Shown: positions 7,701 to 11,696 of the stretch, piece after piece | Position numbering within the stretch: the first letter of the stretch is position 1 | How the letters are laid out: each line of letters begins with the position of its first letter | Origin: an uncultured euryarchaeote | GTDB lineage: Archaea > Thermoplasmatota > Poseidoniia > Poseidoniales > Thalassarchaeaceae | Assembly (NCBI GenBank): GCA_937897085.1 | Contig: CALCOR010000053.1 | Span: 1-11,696, forward strand | Length of the DNA stretch: 11,696 nt | Direction of reading: 5' to 3' | Notes under the pieces: generated by a model | Told to the model about the DNA's origin: nothing | The model's database searches: none | The model's input: the letters and a program-made list of their open reading frames with translations, nothing else | Made by a program: the position numbers and the translations under genes

Positions 7701-10700
7701 TGGAACGAGTCGATGACACTGCAGGAGATTGACCTGCGCAACATGGCTGGCGACTTCGCCTACCTCACCTTCGACTACTTCGCCGAGGCTGATTACCTGA
7801 CTGATTCGAATGGCGACATTGTCAGCGTCAACGAGTTCGCGGGAATGGAGATCACCTGGCGCAAGGGCTCGCAGAGTTATGACGGACTGGTATACGGCTC
7901 ATGGAACGACTACAATGAGAACGGCATCCAAGGCGTCAACCAGACCTGTGAGGACATCGACGATGACGGCGACTATGACGAGGTCGAGTTCACCGGCGAC
8001 CATGGCTGGAACGTCTGGTTCGACTCTGAGGGCGTCGTGAAGTCGGTCACTCTCGACCTGACCCATCTTGTCATCCAGAATCGCAGTTCCCCTGATTCGT
8101 CCCGTTGGCGCACCGAGTGTACCTCGATGGAAGGGGCGCAGGTCACCATGACCTTCCGCTTCCAGTCCAACTCCGACGGAATCAACGGTCAGAGCGGCTT
8201 CGCCGGCTTTGCCGTCGACAACATCACCGTGCAGGAGTACACCTTCACCCTCGACACGAGTTACTCTACCAGTGTGTCCAATCTGGATGCTCGTGAAGAG
8301 GTCAACCTGACCGTCGGCACCCACAACTTCCTGCAGGGCATCTATCGCGTCGATGTGATGAGCATCTTCGACAACGTGACCGCAGGCAACAACTGGACCA
8401 ACGTCGCGGAGGTGACCCTCGGGAACAACCTCTCGCGCATGATTTTCGAGGTGGCGTCAGTCGATGTGACTCTGTTGCGACCGAACGTACTCGATTGTGT
8501 CGAGGACGTCTCGATGCCTTGCGCTTATCCAATTGACAACGCCAAGACGCACCAGTTCGAACTGGAGTTGATCAATGGCGTGCTGGAAGGCGATTACAAC
8601 GTCTTCATGCAGATCACCGATGTCGGCACCGGCACCGCAGAGACACCGGTCGCTTCGACCAACAGCCCGCAGACGTTGGCCCCGCACGCTCGCAGCAATG
8701 CGACCTTCCAGCCCTACACTGGCTGGCAGGACGGCCACACCTACAACATCCAGTTCTACGCTGAACTGATTGATGGCACATCGTCTGGCAACATGCGCAA
8801 CTTCACCATCACCTTCTACGACAACATCGACGTCGCCATTCTGTCGGGCACGACCGACCAGAACCGGCTGGAGAAGGTGAAGCAGGACCTCGATGCCATG
8901 GGGATGACCTACACCCAGTACCGTCAAGGTGACTGGGGCACCTACTTCGACGACGATTGGCTGTCTCACTACCAGAAGATTCTGCTGCCGTGGCAGACCA
9001 ATGCCAATGTCATCGCTGGCTCCTACTACCAGGAACTGGGCGAGACCGGTCTGCAGAACACGCTGGAGAACTTCATGCTCGCGGGCGGTACCGTCGAGAT
9101 GCACGTCGGACCGAACGCTGAGTCCGACAGCGATGCGGGCAAGTTGCTCTACGAGATGGACATCCTCAACCGGGACACGGCTGGAACCCAGATCGAGCAC
9201 GACGACCTAGCGATCATCGACCCGTACCACCCGCTTCTGGCTGACGTCTCGCCGACCGCGTGGCTCGGAATGAACAACGGTGACCACGTCGCCAACGCTG
9301 CTCTGTCAACGGCGACCACTGGCCTCAACAAGTTGCCCAACGCATGTAGTGGTGGGATGATCAACACGCAGCAGGGCCGCTTCCACAGTATCATACAGCA
9401 CGCCGACGACTCGACGATGACCCTGCTCGCCACCTGTGGCATCGGTAGTGGAGGTCTGATCGTTACAACCATCGATGTGGAGAACCCGTCGGTGTCCGAG
9501 GATTACGGAAGCACCGCCGCACCGCTGCGCTCGAACCTGCTGAAGTTCATGGTGACACCCTATCCGCTCGGCTTCGGAATCGCCGGCGCAGGCTGGGACC
9601 TGACCATCAACGAGGAGGTGCCGACAGAGGCGAACGGGAACGGTATCTACGACTTCACATACTACATGAAGAGCAACACAGCGCTCACCTTCGGGTACAA
9701 CTCAACCGTGTCTGGGCTCGATGCCGATTGGCACATCAGCGGTGCAACCGACTGGGAGCGCAACCTGTTCACTCCGAACCAGGATTACGCCCACCGCGCT
9801 GACGAAAGCCACACCTCCACCTTCTGCCGCATCGACACCCAGGAGTCCAGCGGCTGCCGTCAGGACGCCACTTGGACGGTCACGCTGTTCCTGCACGACG
9901 CAGATGGCCACACCCGCATCAGCACCATCGAACTGTCCACCAACGACATTCTCGCCGACTCATCGCCACCCGTGGCGAGTGTCACCGTCGAGGAGCACCC
10001 GTTCTATCCGGACAGCCTCAGCGACCATGGCACGAAGACGGTGGGAGCGGTCGACTGGCCGATCCATCTGGCCAAGCTATCTTCGTCGAACGACGTCAAG
10101 GTGAAGTTCGACGCCTGCGCTTCAAGTGACCCGGACGCGCCCGCGGGTGAGAACGGCATCTCGCTGTACAAGTGGAAGGTACTGTTCGACTACCCGTGGA
10201 ACGCGGTGTCCGACCAGAACCACGAGTTCGAGCGCACCTCCGCGATGGGATGCGACTGGACCTACACCTTCTGGAACCAGACCGCTGACCCGTCAGGGTT
10301 CAACGAGAACACGATCCGCATCGAACTGGTCGTGGTCGACCGGGCAGGCCGGGAGAGCGCCAAGAACTACATGTTCTTCGTCGTCGTTCCTGAGGATTGG
10401 GGCGACGAACCCCCAGATGTGCAGATCAGCACGCCCCTCGACGGCTCGACCCAGTCGGGCGACTACGTCTACGTCAATGGCTCGGTACTCTCGGGCAGCG
10501 AGAACGGCGACATCCTCGTCGAGGTGTCGCTTAACCCGGACGTGCTCAACCAGACGCTGGCCGACAAGTTCCAGCAGATGAACCAGGGCAAGTACAACTC
10601 GACCAACAACCTGTGCGACAGCAGCACCGCCACCACGGAATGCGTGTCGACGTTCAGCATGGGCCTGAGGCTCGAGGACCTCTACACCAACCAGAGTCAG

Positions 10701-11111
10701 GTGCACACCATCTGGGTGAAGATTGTCGAGGGCAACGGGCAGAACTGGGTTCTGTGGAAGGAGATTACAATCAATCTGGTGCCCGTCGTGAACGAGGACC
10801 CCTGCGTTGCAGACCCGAAGGCGGAAGGATGCTCTGACACGGAGACACAGACGGGTGATGGCGAAGAGGGCCTTGGATCAATGTTGATCTACGCTGGAAT
10901 TGCTGCGTTGGCCCTGATAATCGTCGTGCTCGCCACGCTGTTCATGCTGCGCATGCGCAAGGGCGGCAGCGCTGACGTCGAAGGCTTCGGCGGTGTCGAG
11001 GACATGGATCCGGCGGAGGCCTACGTCCAGCAGCTCATCTCTCAGGGATACCCGGAAGAGACAGCACGACAATACGCGGATCAGTATGCAACGCACTTCC
11101 AACAGCAATAG
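4710..11111 (+). CDS. Giant type I surface protein: FG-GAP propeller, CARDB/jelly-roll repeats, GATase1-like, PKD and Ig-like domains
   Basis: 2133 residues from ATG 4710. The frame also offers TTG at 4647, but a start at 4710 gives a tidy Sec signal: RRR at 14-16, a hydrophobic core (LLLVGLMVLSVLVGAV), and likely cleavage after ASNA at 40. About 49-465 is a seven-bladed FG-GAP/integrin-alpha-type propeller with DxDxDxxxD calcium loops. Next come a CARDB-like domain (~510-560), a jelly roll (~597-804), a second CARDB (~883-924), a second jelly roll (~951-1181), and another beta domain from about 1250. About 1372-1617 resembles a class I glutamine amidotransferase-like fold with no visible nucleophile elbow. 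A PKD domain (FDACASSDPD) spans about 1751-1893 and an Ig-like domain about 1899-2030. The membrane helix is 2058-2080, followed by RMRKGG and a 53-residue tail. About 30 sequons and 26 Cys all precede the helix. Likely role: adhesion or ligand binding at the cell surface; the partner is unknown. Confidence 0.92.
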   Translation: MMSHATELNLSNVRRRSLLLVGLMVLSVLVGAVNVTASNAKHYPVARDPTDLATGDFDCDGDEDIVTASDMGNFLSILWNDGGTYQERSDIWVSNNASRRQDWVDMADATNVEVGDIDGDGNDDIVFYQGNIQVYGTTEVVRGNLTVLTNPDCDGAFVEDAVHTMGDIVWQFQVGDITGDGADDIVALDLESIASGQQRLMTFIGGSDRNNAATNHKVTQLDNLASRVYGDLRLGNWGEPVTQPPIGVPATDFEDLDAWMLVWPAYNPATGWAAGDWDNITVVEFDSVVNTFSAWNDPNKAHTFKVGVEYGDYDIADTDSPADGIIDMVAMTNASTVTYISCASAPCASQASWTAGPTIDIGAYYGAALKIADINQDGDMDFVIPTYLSVTSLTGASGNTVTSLGIDNLNDLNTVQIILSDGSGGYRSPQSMDVGRRPTMVLVGQFVGGSGSALDLAIGNRDYRFQFNNGAWWLDTKGCFPDRINSNLQGLGGCGSQDAVTIIQLDNEDVGISSMSASPASFNPDTLLMTLGEGTRNVNVTVSNTGLDVISGSLTVEASVKEVIGGTDTVVYSNDYDIPAVSNCGTGCTWSSSDYDGEGLYWHEELVGNQTSNGEGYEAGVNPTSYMWAGTMYANSSDNNNLESGYVSWQDEAVILHDVDLSGSDSAKLEVDLFCTSGYSTINYVYSNGAFAGMLIYDDSCNIDIYTDDGGWEPVLYEGGYDAIRFAELADSGYIEYTRRLIHVGGTNYSWSNFTDDSALDLTEWAGENIDIRFRFRSGFYGSVGLNNESRNTQFDGMAFDNLTITKTVTQYGQEQTVQQNVPLNNFAPGDEQEVSLNAYFVNNTTYIIGGEITSTSGFNNEDDTNDLTRFKTTVLNLYDPAVRAITSFEKGQLYAAGQMAINVTAEHAGNTLVDFDVEATIYQAQPNALFTNPCKDLEDFEPSNCAYMFGDDGDNFGIVVDDTDSSISNAIVPGNRPVFGSNAYWFGHPDDGYGDDWNESMTLQEIDLRNMAGDFAYLTFDYFAEADYLTDSNGDIVSVNEFAGMEITWRKGSQSYDGLVYGSWNDYNENGIQGVNQTCEDIDDDGDYDEVEFTGDHGWNVWFDSEGVVKSVTLDLTHLVIQNRSSPDSSRWRTECTSMEGAQVTMTFRFQSNSDGINGQSGFAGFAVDNITVQEYTFTLDTSYSTSVSNLDAREEVNLTVGTHNFLQGIYRVDVMSIFDNVTAGNNWTNVAEVTLGNNLSRMIFEVASVDVTLLRPNVLDCVEDVSMPCAYPIDNAKTHQFELELINGVLEGDYNVFMQITDVGTGTAETPVASTNSPQTLAPHARSNATFQPYTGWQDGHTYNIQFYAELIDGTSSGNMRNFTITFYDNIDVAILSGTTDQNRLEKVKQDLDAMGMTYTQYRQGDWGTYFDDDWLSHYQKILLPWQTNANVIAGSYYQELGETGLQNTLENFMLAGGTVEMHVGPNAESDSDAGKLLYEMDILNRDTAGTQIEHDDLAIIDPYHPLLADVSPTAWLGMNNGDHVANAALSTATTGLNKLPNACSGGMINTQQGRFHSIIQHADDSTMTLLATCGIGSGGLIVTTIDVENPSVSEDYGSTAAPLRSNLLKFMVTPYPLGFGIAGAGWDLTINEEVPTEANGNGIYDFTYYMKSNTALTFGYNSTVSGLDADWHISGATDWERNLFTPNQDYAHRADESHTSTFCRIDTQESSGCRQDATWTVTLFLHDADGHTRISTIELSTNDILADSSPPVASVTVEEHPFYPDSLSDHGTKTVGAVDWPIHLAKLSSSNDVKVKFDACASSDPDAPAGENGISLYKWKVLFDYPWNAVSDQNHEFERTSAMGCDWTYTFWNQTADPSGFNENTIRIELVVVDRAGRESAKNYMFFVVVPEDWGDEPPDVQISTPLDGSTQSGDYVYVNGSVLSGSENGDILVEVSLNPDVLNQTLADKFQQMNQGKYNSTNNLCDSSTATTECVSTFSMGLRLEDLYTNQSQVHTIWVKIVEGNGQNWVLWKEITINLVPVVNEDPCVADPKAEGCSDTETQTGDGEEGLGSMLIYAGIAALALIIVVLATLFMLRMRKGGSADVEGFGGVEDMDPAEAYVQQLISQGYPEETARQYADQYATHFQQQ
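4854..6100 (+). repeat. Seven FG-GAP/VCBS-type propeller blades
   Basis: Canonical calcium loops are DFDCDGDED (4875-4901), DIDGDGNDD (5055-5081), DITGDGADD (5235-5261) and DINQDGDMD (5826-5852). A longer variant, DYDIADTDSPADGIID, lies at 5643-5690. Two degenerate blades complete seven: one near 5395-5505 (LRLGNW, then DFEDLDAWMLVW) and one near 6028-6090 (MVLVGQFVGG, then ALDLAIGN). The first three loops are spaced by exactly 180 bases, that is 60 residues per blade. Known for the family: such loops bind calcium on the underside of integrin-like propellers. Confidence 0.85.
6238..8250 (+). repeat. Duplicated CARDB plus jelly-roll module in the FG-GAP surface protein
   Basis: A CARDB-like domain at about 6238-6390 (VNVTVSNTGL) is followed by a jelly roll at about 6500-7120. 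The same order returns at about 7356-7480 (INVTAEHAGNTLVDFDV) and 7560-8250. Both jelly rolls close on the same signature, FDGMAFDNLTI and FAGFAVDNITV, which resembles the W-x-I/V-D-D/N-I end strand of MAM-like and immune-inhibitor-A C-terminal domains. Both also contain an LxxYTRR- or DLTHL-type strand before that end. The copies are too diverged at DNA level to be a recent duplication. Confidence 0.6.
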
Positions 11112-11115
11112 CGAT

Positions 11116-11164
11116 AGCGCTTGAGATGCGGCGCAAGCCGCTCTATGGATAGAGCGGTAGCGCT
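11116..11164 (+). terminator. Structured 3' region with two competing hairpins; possible terminator or processing signal
   Basis: The structure starts five bases after the TAG stop. GCGGC (11128-11132) can pair with GCCGC (11137-11141) across a GCAA loop, a GNRA tetraloop. Alternatively, CCGCTCTA (11138-11145) pairs perfectly with TAGAGCGG (11150-11157) across TGGA. The two share 11138-11141 and exclude each other. AGCGCT at 11116-11121 pairs with AGCGCT at 11159-11164 to close an outer stem. No T-run follows, so it is not a classic intrinsic terminator, and archaeal terminators are mostly T-rich. Confidence 0.5.
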
Positions 11165-11235
11165 GTCAGGCCATTGCCAGCACATCAGGTGAAAATCGGT
11201 AGAAGCGATGGGGTCAAACTCATGTACGCTGTAGA

Positions 11236-11245
11236 CTGACGTCAG
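11236..11245 (+). promoter_or_regulatory. 10-bp palindrome upstream of the DUF3754 gene; possible operator
   Basis: CTGACGTCAG is a perfect palindrome ending 13 bases before the ATG at 11259. One more G-C pair is possible beyond a mismatch. The position suits a repressor site around the transcript start. No convincing TATA box is seen in 11165-11235, and a 10-bp palindrome can occur by chance. Confidence 0.25.
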
Positions 11246-11247
11246 AC

Positions 11248-11254
11248 GAGGTGG
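11248..11254 (+). promoter_or_regulatory. SD-like site for the DUF3754 gene
   Basis: GAGGTGG lies four bases before ATG 11259. It supports that start over the upstream ATG at 11222, whose frame stops after five codons. Confidence 0.5.
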
Positions 11255-11258
11255 TCAG

Positions 11259-11696
11259 ATGGGTGTGGGTAAGAGCCACTTCATTCCAATGCCCCGACAT
11301 GAGGTGAAGGAGCGACTGTTCGCCGAGCCAGCGTTCGCTCCACTCATTCAGGAGGGCCTGAAGAGCGTCTGCTCGATGCTCGAAGCACTCGATCATCACA
11401 GTTCACTGGGCCAACTGGAGCGGCTCAAGGTACTCTACAGCTCGATGGACCCCGATTCGGAGCGACCGCTCGACCTCGCCGAAGTCGATGCGTTCATCGC
11501 CGCATTCGAAGAGGTGCTTGTAGACGGCAACTGGGAACACATCACGGACGAGGAATTCGAACTCGCAATGGAGGGTGAATCGCTGTTCCCAATCAGCATG
11601 GATGTTCGGCTCGATGAATTCGTCACGATGAAACTGTACAAGCTCGGCCACGATGAGATGACCGAGAATATGCCCAACGCGCTCGACAAACTGCTC
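11259..11696 (+). CDS. DUF3754 (TMEM143-like) protein, N-terminal part
   Basis: 146 codons are open to the window's right edge; the rest is missing. The start at ATG 11259 follows GAGGTGG. The order of motifs matches the N-terminus of DUF3754 proteins as I know them: SHFIPMPRHEVKERLF at residues 6-21 (family: xxYIPLRKSDLVELL), a helical stretch with LERLKVLYSSMDPDS, then an acidic helix with FIAAFEEVLVDGNWEHITDEE (family: lid of WLMxxANFxxLSxEE), and ISMDVRLDEFVTMKLYKLG (family: INMDVDFDVFERLELFARG). Full-length members usually carry two membrane helices further on, which would lie beyond this window. The biochemical role of the family is not known. It is separated from the surface gene by 147 bases and is probably its own unit. 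Confidence 0.72.
   Translation, partial: MGVGKSHFIPMPRHEVKERLFAEPAFAPLIQEGLKSVCSMLEALDHHSSLGQLERLKVLYSSMDPDSERPLDLAEVDAFIAAFEEVLVDGNWEHITDEEFELAMEGESLFPISMDVRLDEFVTMKLYKLGHDEMTENMPNALDKLL

Noticed and set aside
8457..9200. 247-codon open frame on the minus strand
   Set aside because: Antisense shadow of the GATase1-like region. Its composition is skewed to Val, Gly and Arg, and it shows no recognisable motif.
11222..11239. ATG at 11222 as a gene start
   Set aside because: The frame hits TGA after five codons.
11112..11258. tRNA-like features (GGGGTCAAACTC and nearby stems)
   Set aside because: The loop is six bases rather than seven, and no acceptor, D or anticodon arms can be laid out around it.
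1..11696. CRISPR array, insertion sequence or other mobile element
   Set aside because: No regularly spaced identical repeats, transposase motifs or terminal inverted repeats were seen; the only repeats are protein-domain repeats.

Overview
The window (about 57-60% GC by eye, tightly packed, every gene on the + strand) holds the 3' end of one giant cell-surface gene, a small cytoplasmic protein, a second and larger complete cell-surface gene, and the 5' end of a fourth gene. The style is archaeal and best fits the marine Thermoplasmatota (Marine Group II/III, 'Poseidoniales-like'). The reasons are: two giant Sec-exported, single-pass type I proteins; ectodomains built from FG-GAP, CARDB, PKD and Ig-like modules; dozens of N-x-S/T sequons on the outside only; and short acidic cytoplasmic tails. 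The placement is an inference from style; no marker gene is present, and some bacteria build similar proteins.

Region 1 (2-3862): a protein cut by the left edge of the window. The reading frame is open to base 2, so the first ATG at 26 is internal. It has a glycine-rich stretch, a beta-sandwich domain, Ig-like domains, an SGNH/GDSL hydrolase-like domain apparently inserted inside an Ig-like domain, one membrane helix and a roughly 90-residue tail.

Region 2 (3924-4577): a 217-residue soluble protein with no Cys and no sequons. It has a short N-terminal beta motif, an acidic linker and a likely winged-helix C-terminus. It starts 61 bases after region 1 and may be co-transcribed with it.

Region 3 (4710-11111): a 2133-residue surface protein. 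In order it has a signal peptide, a seven-blade FG-GAP propeller, a duplicated CARDB plus jelly-roll module, a glutamine-amidotransferase-like (GATase1) fold domain, a PKD domain, an Ig-like domain, a membrane helix, and a 53-residue tail ending in a UBA-reminiscent helical motif.

Region 4 (11259-11696, runs off the right edge): N-terminus of a DUF3754 (TMEM143-like) protein. The 147-base gap before it holds two overlapping, mutually exclusive hairpins inside an outer stem, and a 10-bp palindrome just upstream of the start codon.

A plausible joint role is that the two big proteins form part of a cell envelope or adhesion/substrate-handling layer, one carrying a possible esterase-like active site. 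The soluble protein and the cytoplasmic tails are candidates for inside partners. This is inference. No mobile element, CRISPR array, tRNA or rRNA is seen.
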